Below, one piece after another: positions 8,953 to 16,738 of a DNA stretch of 64,000 bases (the first letter of the stretch is position 1; every line of letters begins with the position of its first letter). The stretch covers positions 124,001 through 188,000 of the forward strand of contig NZ_CDPP01000002.1 in assembly GCF_000829905.1 (NCBI RefSeq). The letters run 5' to 3'. The position numbers were made by a program, and so were the translations under genes. The DNA is from Beduini massiliensis (GTDB taxonomy: Bacteria; Bacillota_I; Bacilli_A; Erysipelotrichales; Coprobacillaceae). Below the pieces are notes generated by a model. It saw only the letters and a program-made list of their open reading frames with translations, was not told the origin of the DNA and ran no database searches.

Positions 8953-9618
8953 CTATATAGCATCTTTTTTTAAGTAACGGTAAATGGTGGGTTCAGACAC
9001 CCCTAATTTATTGGCAACGAAAACCAACGCCCCCTTAACTTTGAAAGTTCCTTTTTCCTGCAGGAACTTCACGACTTTGATTTTTTCGTCAACCTTCAAG
9101 CGTTCGGGCAAGAAATAGCTTGGGAATCCCATTTCCTCCAACGCTTCTTTAATATATCTTTCAACCGTTTCATCCAGTGAATAAGATAAAACTTCGATAG
9201 GATTTTCTCGCCCAAATTCAGCCGGTGTCTCATCTTTGATTCCTAAGATTTTTTTCAATGTATCTTCAATGTAATTAAAGTCCGTAATATCAACATTGAT
9301 ACAAATCATTCCCACCGGTTCAGCGTTTTGTCCATCTTTTATAAAATAAGTAGCAGCTCGCAACAACTTGCCATCTGCACCGACTGTTTTATAGTTAAAT
9401 ACATAATCCTTGGTTAAATACTGCTTGTCATCTAATAAATGCACAGCTAAGCTGGATAACCCCGAATTCATATCCCTTCCGCTAATCTGTCCATTACATA
9501 AAGCAACGATTTCTTTATTCTTAGTCGTTAAGTCATGTAACGCAATCTCTACATTATCTCCTAAGGCTTCCCCCAAGAAGGCAACAAATTTAGCGTATGG
9601 CTCTAATATTGGATGCAT
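8953..9618 (-). CDS. YheO-like PAS / helix-turn-helix transcriptional regulator
   Basis: 221 aa. Residues 1-115 match the YheO-like PAS domain: MHPILEPYAKFVAFLGEALG, then ALHDL, FKDG-type ligand loop and ICINVDITDF. The last 60 residues form the HTH_22 DNA-binding domain (KVVKFLQEKGTFKVKGA, LGVSEPTIYRYLKK). The start at MHPIL is preferred over an upstream frame because AAAGGAGTGTGGAAAT precedes it. It immediately precedes ppaC and probably forms a two-gene operon with it, which suggests it senses a metabolite tied to pyrophosphate metabolism; that link is inference. Confidence 0.85.
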   Translation of the reverse strand: MHPILEPYAKFVAFLGEALGDNVEIALHDLTTKNKEIVALCNGQISGRDMNSGLSSLAVHLLDDKQYLTKDYVFNYKTVGADGKLLRAATYFIKDGQNAEPVGMICINVDITDFNYIEDTLKKILGIKDETPAEFGRENPIEVLSYSLDETVERYIKEALEEMGFPSYFLPERLKVDEKIKVVKFLQEKGTFKVKGALVFVANKLGVSEPTIYRYLKKDAI

Positions 9619-9692
9619 ATTTCCACACTCCTTTATCAACATTATAGACGAAATCCAATGTAATAACAATTTATTTTTTTAATAATAAAGAC

Positions 9693-9717
9693 GTTAAAAG
9701 CAGGCATTTGCCTGCTT
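9693..9717 (-). terminator. terminator of the 145-codon helical gene
   Basis: AGCAGGCA/TGCCTGCT hairpin (9699-9716) followed on the minus strand by TTTTAACG. It overlaps the upstream stop codon. Confidence 0.65.
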
Positions 9718-10144
9718 ATAAAAAATCTTTCCACTGGTTGATATGTTCTTTTGATAAATTCAAAAACTGTTCACATAATGCTTTTGGTTTTTCCTCAATA
9801 TCGGGATAATCATTGATCAAAGTTTGCATTGACATAATTGCCTGTGTACTTCCTTCAATCAACATTTTAGCGATCTTATGATCATCATTATTCATCATTG
9901 TTTTCATTTTTACCATTGATTTAAGCATCGCCGTTTCAAAAACATGCTTGTTTTCTTTATCTCGCTGATAATATTCAAGCTGTTCTTCCGCCTCTGCTTT
10001 CAACGCTTTATATGAACGTGCCTGTTCGATTAAAATCATTTTCAGCTTTTCATCTTCAACATTCTTCATGACCTCATCGCTGGCATTTATTCCCATATCA
10101 ATCCCGGATACTAAACTTTCTAATACTTCAATATCATGTTCCAT
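9716..10144 (-). CDS. helical protein of unknown function
   Basis: 142 aa, rich in Glu, Lys and Met and almost entirely helical, with four amphipathic stretches (SLVSGIDMGINASDEVMKNV, KMILIEQARSYKALKAEAEE, ETAMLKSMVKMKTMMNN, STQAIMSMQTLINDYP). The size and pattern resemble a ferritin-like four-helix bundle of the DUF2383 type. No metal-ligand set can be assigned with certainty. GGGTGAT precedes the chosen ATG. It lies 41 nt downstream of the phosphatase gene. Confidence 0.7.
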   Translation of the reverse strand: MEHDIEVLESLVSGIDMGINASDEVMKNVEDEKLKMILIEQARSYKALKAEAEEQLEYYQRDKENKHVFETAMLKSMVKMKTMMNNDDHKIAKMLIEGSTQAIMSMQTLINDYPDIEEKPKALCEQFLNLSKEHINQWKDFL

Positions 10145-10185
10145 TTTTATCACCCACTATAGTTTGGGCGTTTCTAATCGTTTTA

Positions 10186-11256
10186 TTACAGATTCATCAA
10201 ACAATCTTTTAAAATCCAACCTACCTCATGATCCTTTATGATATAAGCATATTTTCCGTAAATATCAATGACATCAACCACATCATGAACTTCAACACTA
10301 ACGTGGTAGTCAATATAATCATCCTTACAGTACCACTGATCATTTTCAACATATAAAAACTCATTTTTAATCGAAAGTTTTTCTCTATTATATACTTTCT
10401 GACAAAGAGAAAATTCATCTTGTTTTTCAAGTACGTTTACCTCATAATGAGGCCAAGTCACTTTATGATGATGACACACTCCCGGATAATAGGCTTTACT
10501 AATAGCAAAGCGTTTGAATGGACGTACGTATTGTGTCTGATAATCTTTATCGATTATCAAAGCATTCAGCTGACAAACAATTTTTACCCCAACACCGCCA
10601 TCAATGCTGATCATGCGTTTATTTTCATCGATAATGATCCGATTATCAATATGATATAAATGATAGTTAGCGGCAGGCAGATGTCCTACTACCACATACT
10701 GTGATAACGGATGCTTCCCATTCATAAAATAGCGCTGTTCCAGCAATGAAGAAAGGCTGCTGTTTTCAACATCTAAACGATCCTCAATTCCCGCGTGAAC
10801 AAAAATATGTTCCTTAGTTTTCAGCATTACGGCACAGGACTCAATAAAAGCCAGTTCCTCTTTCAAAAGCAGCTGTGCTAGAATTTTCAGCGTTGATTCT
10901 TCATATCGATGATAATCAATATCATATTTGCGAAATATTTCATGAAAAATACTATAACACACATTATTAAGATAATGCTTTAAATGAAAGGAATGATAAA
11001 CCATATCTAAAACAGCCCATTCACAGTTTCCATTTAAAATATAGACATTCTTTTGTCTCGCTAAATCCTGCATGCGATGAACCGTTTCTAAGATTTGTTC
11101 CCCTTTTTCAACATAATCTCCAATAATAATCAAGTTATCTTGCGTCGAATAATCCACTTTATCAAGCAGCTGTTGAAATAAATCTAAATGACCATGAATA
11201 TCGCTGATCGCAATCGTTCTTCCTGTTAATTGGGAAGAAATTATTTTTTTCTCCAT
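10186..11256 (-). CDS. divergent PPP/metallophosphoesterase with C-terminal SH3-like extension
   Basis: 356 aa. The calcineurin-like fold is shown by ISDIHGH, GDYVEKG (canonical GDxVDRG), GNCEW (canonical GNHE), VVGHLP and FVHAGI. The Cys in the GNHE position is unusual because His is the general acid in PPP enzymes. Residues about 255-356 are an extension ending VIDIYGKYAYIIKDHEVGW, which resembles a bacterial SH3 fold. The substrate is unknown (phosphoprotein or nucleotide). The start is uncertain: ATG at 11256 has only a weak AAGGCG upstream, and a start at 11286 overlapping the gntR stop is possible. Confidence 0.75.
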   Translation of the reverse strand: MEKKIISSQLTGRTIAISDIHGHLDLFQQLLDKVDYSTQDNLIIIGDYVEKGEQILETVHRMQDLARQKNVYILNGNCEWAVLDMVYHSFHLKHYLNNVCYSIFHEIFRKYDIDYHRYEESTLKILAQLLLKEELAFIESCAVMLKTKEHIFVHAGIEDRLDVENSSLSSLLEQRYFMNGKHPLSQYVVVGHLPAANYHLYHIDNRIIIDENKRMISIDGGVGVKIVCQLNALIIDKDYQTQYVRPFKRFAISKAYYPGVCHHHKVTWPHYEVNVLEKQDEFSLCQKVYNREKLSIKNEFLYVENDQWYCKDDYIDYHVSVEVHDVVDVIDIYGKYAYIIKDHEVGWILKDCLMNL

Positions 11257-11266
11257 AAAAAACAGC

Positions 11267-11947
11267 TTATTGCGCCTTTTTCGCATAAAACTGTTTTACT
11301 AATGTCTGAGTGGAACGAATATGGCGCTTGATCATTTCGCGTGCACTTTTTTTATCTTTATTCAAAATGGCTTCAAAGATTGCCTTATGTTCTTCCAATG
11401 CCGTATCTAATCGTTCCGGCTGAGAAATTGAATGACGTGAAGTGACAGATACATAATAGTTGATATCTTTTAATAATTGTGCAAAGTACTGAGAACGTGT
11501 TGACTGATAAATTGCATCATGATATTCAATATTTAAAGAAGCAATCTTTTTCTGATCATCTTTCATTGTATAAAATTCCATCAATTCAAAAATTTCCTTA
11601 ATCTTGTTTAGATGGTCTTCATCCATACGATCAATTGCCAGTTCAATTGCCAACCCTTCCAACGCTAAACGGATTTCAAACATATCATCAATATCACGAG
11701 CACTAAAGCCAATGACATAAACCCCTTTGTTGGGAATACTGCGAACCAGTCCTTCAAGTTCCAACTGCTTTAATGCTTCTCGAATCGGTGTACGACTGAT
11801 TTCCAGTTCCCTTGCCAAAGTCACTTCGTTTAATTTTTGTCCTTTAGCGTATTCTTCATTTAATATCTTATCTCTTAAAATTAAGAATGTGCGATTTCCT
11901 AATGACCCGCGTTCTTTTAAAATATTACTTTTTGTAGCTGTATCCAT
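11267..11947 (-). CDS. GntR family regulator, FCD subfamily
   Basis: 226 aa. N-terminal winged helix-turn-helix (about 18-85: YAKGQKLNEVTLARELEISRTPIREALKQLELEGLV) and a C-terminal helical FCD domain with DDMFEIRLALEGLAIELA and the metal-ligand pattern of acid-responsive members. FCD regulators bind small organic acids such as citrate, lactate or gluconate and usually repress. It is the last gene of the aconitase-isocitrate dehydrogenase operon, starting 3 nt after icd, so control by a tricarboxylate is likely. A perfect 12-bp palindrome in the operon promoter is its probable operator. Confidence 0.88.
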   Translation of the reverse strand: MDTATKSNILKERGSLGNRTFLILRDKILNEEYAKGQKLNEVTLARELEISRTPIREALKQLELEGLVRSIPNKGVYVIGFSARDIDDMFEIRLALEGLAIELAIDRMDEDHLNKIKEIFELMEFYTMKDDQKKIASLNIEYHDAIYQSTRSQYFAQLLKDINYYVSVTSRHSISQPERLDTALEEHKAIFEAILNKDKKSAREMIKRHIRSTQTLVKQFYAKKAQ

Positions 11948-11950
11948 AGA

Positions 11951-12955
11951 TTACCTCCCCGTTTGAATTTTATTGATAATGGCTTGAGTAAATTCTTTTG
12001 TTGTTGATAGACCACCGATGTCCGGAGTTGTTTTAACACCTTCTTTGACTACATCGTTTAGAGCTTTCGTTATTTGCTGTGCCGCATCGACTTGGCCTAA
12101 TGCTTCCAACATCATGACAAAAGATAAGATCAATGCACTTGGATTTGCGATGTTCTTACCGGCAATATCCGGTGCGGACCCATGGGCTGCTTCATAAATA
12201 TGATAATCATCTCCTATGTTTGCGCTAGGAGCAAACCCTAACCCGCCTACAAGCCCGGCACATAAATCTGAAATAATATCCCCATACAGATTCGGTGCTA
12301 CCAATACATCATATTTTTCCGGATATAAGACGAGCTGCATACACATGTTGTCAACAATGATCTCCTGCGTTTGAATTTCCGGATAATCTTTAGCGACATC
12401 ACGATAAGCTTCCAAAAAGAGTCCATCTGTTAATTTCATAATATTCGCTTTATGCACCGCTGTGACCTTATGACGATTGTGCTTTTGTGCATAATCAAAG
12501 GCATAACGGCAAATTCTTTCACTGGCTTTTCGCGTAATCAGTTTTACTCCATTTGCCATATTATCGTTTATTTTATATTCAATTCCTTTGTACAAGTCTT
12601 CTGTATTTTCACGAATGGTGACCAGATCAATATTCTCATAACGTGATGCAATCCCCGCTAATGATTTGACCGGACGAACATTCGCATAAGTTTCAAAGTA
12701 TTGTCTCAATGCAACATTGACACTGCGAAAGCCGGTTCCAATCGGTGTTGCCGTTGGTCCCTTTAACGCCCATTTATATTCTTTAATCGCATCTAATAGA
12801 CCCGGTTCAAACAATTCGCCATGAGCGGCGGCATAATCTGCTCCCGCCTGATAAGTCACCCATTCGATATCTAAACTCAATGCATTAGTGAGCTGAAGAA
12901 TACTTTCTGATATTTCTTTGCCAATACCGTCTCCGGGAATCAACACTGCTTTCAT
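11951..12955 (-). CDS. icd: isocitrate dehydrogenase, NAD(P)-dependent (isocitrate/isopropylmalate family)
   Basis: 334 aa, the short NAD-type length. Visible: IPGDGIGKEIS, LKGPTATPIGTGFRSVNVALRQ (substrate phosphosite segment), VTIRENTEDLYKG, HKANIMKLTDG, VDNMCMQLV, LYGDIISDLCAGLVGGLG and EAAHGSAPDIAGKNIANPSA (cofactor loop). It oxidatively decarboxylates isocitrate to 2-oxoglutarate. It overlaps the 3' end of acnA by 4 nt (ATGA), so the two steps from citrate to 2-oxoglutarate are translationally coupled. 3-Isopropylmalate or homoisocitrate dehydrogenase is the main alternative; the acnA fusion-like context favours isocitrate. Confidence 0.88.
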   Translation of the reverse strand: MKAVLIPGDGIGKEISESILQLTNALSLDIEWVTYQAGADYAAAHGELFEPGLLDAIKEYKWALKGPTATPIGTGFRSVNVALRQYFETYANVRPVKSLAGIASRYENIDLVTIRENTEDLYKGIEYKINDNMANGVKLITRKASERICRYAFDYAQKHNRHKVTAVHKANIMKLTDGLFLEAYRDVAKDYPEIQTQEIIVDNMCMQLVLYPEKYDVLVAPNLYGDIISDLCAGLVGGLGFAPSANIGDDYHIYEAAHGSAPDIAGKNIANPSALILSFVMMLEALGQVDAAQQITKALNDVVKEGVKTTPDIGGLSTTKEFTQAIINKIQTGR

Positions 12956-14874
12956 ATCTTTTGTCCTCCTGTTTCTTTGATCATATTCAATAGTCCGCCA
13001 TACAACAGCATCTGCTTTTCTCTCTGACTTAGATTTAATGTGGCTTTTATGGTTTTTGACGTCGTTTTATTTAAGATCGTGACTTCCCGATCCTCATCCA
13101 CACTCCCTTTAGCATCTATAAGTTCTATCTGATCCCCTTGAGAAATCAATGCATAGTCCTCTTTATTAATTACTAACGGCAATATTCCATTATTTATCAG
13201 ATTAGATCGATGAATACGAGCAAAACTTACCGCAATCACCCCGCGAATATTTAAGTAGCTTGGCACTAACGCCGCATGTTCACGAGAAGAACCTTGCCCA
13301 TAATTATCTCCGCCGACAATAAATCCTTGTTTAGCATGAATGGCACGATCATAAAATTCAGAATCCACTTTACTGAAAGCAAATTTAGCTAAATGTTCTA
13401 CATTGGAACGATAAGGCAGTAATTTTGAATCAGAGGGCACAATATGATCCGTCGAAATATTATCTTCCACTTTCAATACCACTTCGCCGCTGATCACATC
13501 CGTAATCTTTTGACCACGTGGAACAGGTTTAATATTCGGTCCCATAATTACCTCCTGTTTTTGATCATATTCATTGATAAAGAAATGTGGATTTTTGATA
13601 TAAGGGATATTGGGAATATCGGCTAAATACATATCCTCATCAAATTGATCGGACAAATATCCTTTGACTGCCGATAACGCCGCAACTTCAGGTGAAACCA
13701 AATATACATTTGCATCATTCGTACCACTTCGCCCTTTAAAGTTACGATTGATCGTGCGCAATGAGACTCCTTTGCTTTTAGGTGCCTGCCCCATTCCGAT
13801 ACAAGGTCCGCAGCCACATTCCAAAATTCTAGCTCCTGATTGAATCATCGCTGCTAATGCACCATTTTCAGCCAGCATCGCAAGAATACTGCTTGAACCC
13901 GGAGCAATAACCAAACTGACATGATCCGCTACCTTTCTGCCTTTTAATAAATGTGCCACTTTCATCATATCGGAAAAGGAAGAATTGGTACAACTGCCAA
14001 TCACCACTTGATCAATCGACATTCCTTCTAATTGCCCGACCTCACAAACAGCATCCGGTGAATGCGGCTGTGCTACCAATGGGACTAATTTAGAAAGATC
14101 AATTTCAATTATCTCATCATAAACAGCGTCATCATCTGCTTTTAACTCTATATAATCTTCAGCACGTCCCTGCAAATAAAGATATTCATAGGTACGTTCA
14201 TCACTTGGAAAGATAGAGGTCGTTGCCCCTAGTTCTGCTCCCATATTGCAAATTGTCGCTCTTTCCGTTAACGATAAAGAAGCTGCTCCGGTACCGGTAT
14301 ATTCAATGATTTTATTGACCCCGCCTTTAACACTTAATTTTCTTAATACCGCTAGAATAATATCTTTAGCACTTACCCAAGTCGGTTTTTCTCCCTTTAA
14401 CACAACCTGCAAGACACTCGGACATGATAAATAATAAATCCCCGATGCCATTCCCACGGCAACATCCAAACCACCTGCTCCAATCGCAATCATGCCCATC
14501 GCTCCGCAAGTCGGTGTGTGAGAGTCTGATCCAATCAATGTTTTACCCGGTTTCGCAAAATTTTCCAAATGCAGCTGATGACATACCCCATTCCCCGGTT
14601 TAGAAAAAACAATCCCATGTTTTTTGGCGACCGAACGAATAAATTCATGGTCGTCCATATTTTCAAAACCTGTCTGCAGCATATTATGATCAATATAAGC
14701 AACTGCCTTTTCAACCGCTACATGATCAATTCCCATTGCTTCTAACTGTAAATAAGCCATGGTCCCCGTCGAATCTTGTGTTAATGTTTGATCTAATCGA
14801 ATTCCTATTTCCTGACCAGGGACTAATTCCCCGGATACTAATTTAGAAGCTAAGATCTTATACGCTAAGTTCAT
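12952..14874 (-). CDS. acnA: aconitate hydratase
   Basis: 640 aa, the compact aconitase form of anaerobic Firmicutes. Fe-S cluster cysteines are visible in VIGSCTNSS and ECGCGPCIGMG. IGSDSHTPTCGAMG and the C-terminal swivel domain with GGDNYGQGSSREHAAL are characteristic of the family. It isomerises citrate to isocitrate. No citrate synthase is in the window, so this is two steps of an oxidative branch to glutamate. GGGGGGATCATTTT precedes the ATG. A well-formed promoter with an overlapping palindrome lies 30-70 nt upstream. Confidence 0.93.
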   Translation of the reverse strand: MNLAYKILASKLVSGELVPGQEIGIRLDQTLTQDSTGTMAYLQLEAMGIDHVAVEKAVAYIDHNMLQTGFENMDDHEFIRSVAKKHGIVFSKPGNGVCHQLHLENFAKPGKTLIGSDSHTPTCGAMGMIAIGAGGLDVAVGMASGIYYLSCPSVLQVVLKGEKPTWVSAKDIILAVLRKLSVKGGVNKIIEYTGTGAASLSLTERATICNMGAELGATTSIFPSDERTYEYLYLQGRAEDYIELKADDDAVYDEIIEIDLSKLVPLVAQPHSPDAVCEVGQLEGMSIDQVVIGSCTNSSFSDMMKVAHLLKGRKVADHVSLVIAPGSSSILAMLAENGALAAMIQSGARILECGCGPCIGMGQAPKSKGVSLRTINRNFKGRSGTNDANVYLVSPEVAALSAVKGYLSDQFDEDMYLADIPNIPYIKNPHFFINEYDQKQEVIMGPNIKPVPRGQKITDVISGEVVLKVEDNISTDHIVPSDSKLLPYRSNVEHLAKFAFSKVDSEFYDRAIHAKQGFIVGGDNYGQGSSREHAALVPSYLNIRGVIAVSFARIHRSNLINNGILPLVINKEDYALISQGDQIELIDAKGSVDEDREVTILNKTTSKTIKATLNLSQREKQMLLYGGLLNMIKETGGQKI

Positions 14875-14904
14875 AAAATGATCCCCCCATTATACATAAT
14901 CCGT

Positions 14905-14943
14905 ATTGTATACAATTATACATGATGTTTATTAAGAATACAA
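14905..14943 (-). promoter_or_regulatory. acnA-icd-gntR promoter with overlapping GntR-type operator
   Basis: Minus strand -35 TTGTAT (14943-14938), 17-nt spacer, -10 TATAAT (14920-14915). The perfect palindrome ATTGTATACAAT (14905-14916) overlaps the -10 and the expected start site. FCD-type GntR proteins bind short palindromes of this shape, and the operon encodes one, so negative autoregulation is the likely reading. Confidence 0.65.
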
Positions 14944-15125
14944 TATAATTTTATTAATAATTTATGAAATTTAGATATATTAACTATATTTTTGTATTTA
15001 AAATACGAATATGAATTATTTAGTTCCCATTTTATGTATTTTAACTTTTTTTAACGAAACCTTAACATCTTTCTATTTATATTTATCTATTTTCTTAAAA
15101 GCCTTTTTTAAATTTATTGAAAATA

Positions 15126-15152
15126 AAAAGAATGGCAAGCCCACCTTGCCAT
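15126..15152 (-). terminator. terminator of the HAAS/DUF4097 gene
   Basis: ATGGCAAG (15132-15139) pairs with CTTGCCAT (15145-15152), then TTCTTTTT on the minus strand. Confidence 0.75.
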
Positions 15153-15156
15153 CCCC

Positions 15157-16215
15157 TTATCTAAAGTTTTCTAATTCAATTTTTGCGTTAGATGTCTGAA
15201 CATCCAATCTCAATAATTCTCCCTGATCATTGAAATCCAATTCACCTCTGTTATCATAGCGAATACCATCAATAACGACTTTTGAGTTGCTTGTTTTATA
15301 GCGAACATGTTTAGCCAAATCATTATTTCTTAAGGTACAGCTGATCTTTGCATTCGTTGTTTTTATTCTCCCTTCTAAAAACAGGACATCTTCCATTATG
15401 ATCTTAGCATTGGTCGTCTGTACTTTTAATTGTTTTGCCAGGACATCTTCCATCACGATCTTTGCATTAGAAGTAATAGCTTCCAAAATTTCACTATCTA
15501 TATTATTTAAACGAATTGGCGCATTTGTTGTTTTTAAATGAAGCTCTCTGATTTTCATATTATTGACTGTAATCGAACTGCATGTCGTCGCTAAACGAAC
15601 CGGTGCTGTTTGAACTTTATCATTTCCTTCGCTAATATCAATTTTTGCGTTTGTTGTGACAATGGAAGTCTCTAAATCATAACTTGTCGGAATTCTCACA
15701 TATAATTTGCGCGATTTAATTTCCAAATCAAAATTAAAATCAAAATCGAACAAACGTTTATCATCTCCTCGATTGTAGCGAACAACAAACCCAGGTCCCA
15801 CTGAGATGGATGATTTAATCTGTTTTATCTTAAATACGCCGTCAATTGTTTTGACTAAATAATCTTGTTTAAAACGTTTATCTACTTTCACACTGATTCC
15901 GCTGATCGTGTCATCATACACTACTTCTACAGAAGTATTGCGCAGGTCCATTTCCAATCCCGCAAGATCATTTGTGGTCACTGCGATTTCTCTTGTGGAA
16001 ATATCGATATTTTCTTGTGATAAGCCTTGAGTGATCTCTTCTACCAGCAAGTCCAAATCTCCTAATTGCTCAATGATTTCAGATTCGCTCATGCCAAAAT
16101 CTAAGGCTTCATCGATATAGCCATCATAATATTGAACTAAAGAGGCGGTCTCTTCACGATTGACTTTAGCACTTAGCTTTGCTTCCAAAATATCTAAAAA
16201 TTCTTGTTTACTCAT
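15157..16215 (-). CDS. HAAS-domain protein with DUF4097 beta-solenoid
   Basis: 352 aa. Residues 1-65 form the HAAS (DUF1700) helical domain: SKQEFLDILEAKLSA, YYDGYIDEAL, IIEQLGD. Residues about 85-352 are a DUF4097-type repeat domain with recurring TTNAKI or TSNAKI units, as in predicted adhesin-like beta-solenoids. No transmembrane segment or signal peptide is evident, so it is probably cytoplasmic or peripheral. HAAS proteins are typically paired with PadR regulators, as here: the frame overlaps padR by 8 nt. The exact role is unknown; a cell-envelope stress response is inferred from the family. Confidence 0.85.
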   Translation of the reverse strand: MSKQEFLDILEAKLSAKVNREETASLVQYYDGYIDEALDFGMSESEIIEQLGDLDLLVEEITQGLSQENIDISTREIAVTTNDLAGLEMDLRNTSVEVVYDDTISGISVKVDKRFKQDYLVKTIDGVFKIKQIKSSISVGPGFVVRYNRGDDKRLFDFDFNFDLEIKSRKLYVRIPTSYDLETSIVTTNAKIDISEGNDKVQTAPVRLATTCSSITVNNMKIRELHLKTTNAPIRLNNIDSEILEAITSNAKIVMEDVLAKQLKVQTTNAKIIMEDVLFLEGRIKTTNAKISCTLRNNDLAKHVRYKTSNSKVVIDGIRYDNRGELDFNDQGELLRLDVQTSNAKIELENFR

Positions 16216-16531
16216 TTGTATATCCTCCTTCTAGGATTTTATCCACACTTTTCGTAAATTGTTTCCATTCTTTTTTCATTGTTTCCAAATAATCTGTTCC
16301 TTTGGAAGTAATTAAATAATATTTTCTAGCTCTGCCAGCCTCACTTGTTTTTGTGTATGTTTCCAATAAACCGTCTTTTTCTAATCTTCTCAGCAATGGA
16401 TATAAAGTGTTTTCATTAATATCCATCAATTTGGACATTTCTACCTTGAGACCATATCCATACATTTCATTCTTCGATATGGCCGCTAATACACAAATAT
16501 CTAACACTCCTTTTTTAAATTGAGTATCCAT
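16208..16531 (-). CDS. PadR family transcriptional regulator
   Basis: 107 aa, the short PadR-s2 type: a winged helix (LDICVLAAISKNEMYGYGLKVEM, NENTLYPLLRRLEKDGLLETY, RKYYLITSKG) followed by a short C-terminal dimerisation helix. PadR proteins usually repress membrane-stress or efflux genes and bind hydrophobic compounds. ATG at 16531 is preferred (AGGTGAG upstream); a GTG at 16540 is also possible. It heads an operon with the HAAS protein and faces an ABC-F gene across a dense set of inverted repeats. Confidence 0.88.
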   Translation of the reverse strand: MDTQFKKGVLDICVLAAISKNEMYGYGLKVEMSKLMDINENTLYPLLRRLEKDGLLETYTKTSEAGRARKYYLITSKGTDYLETMKKEWKQFTKSVDKILEGGYTNE

Positions 16532-16622
16532 CGTCCTCACCTACTCTCTTTATTACTCATTATACACTTACACCAAGCTAACTGACAACTTATTCTCTTG
16601 ATAGATGTCCATCTCCTTCCCG

Positions 16623-16683
16623 TATCTGTGTAATACACATCTATGTGTCAAACACAGTATAACATATCACTGTGTATTACACA
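16623..16683. promoter_or_regulatory. PadR operator cluster in divergent promoter region
   Basis: TGTGTAATACACA at 16627-16639 recurs as its exact reverse complement TGTGTATTACACA at 16671-16683. Between them lie further TGTGT/ACACA arms (16644-16656) and an ACACAGT/ACTGTGT pair (16652-16658 and 16669-16675). A minus-strand promoter (TTGACA at 16651-16646, 17-nt spacer, CAGATA) runs through the first dyad. The layout fits several PadR dimers controlling both padR and the ABC-F gene. Confidence 0.6.
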
Positions 16684-16738
16684 ATATATAAATTAAAATT
16701 TATTTTTGTTACAATAAGGACTATGTGAGGTGAGAAAA

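Noticed and set aside
15011-15199. 62-codon plus-strand frame between acnA and the HAAS gene
   Set aside because: No ribosome binding site, low-complexity Phe/Leu-rich translation, and it runs through the minus-strand terminator into another gene.
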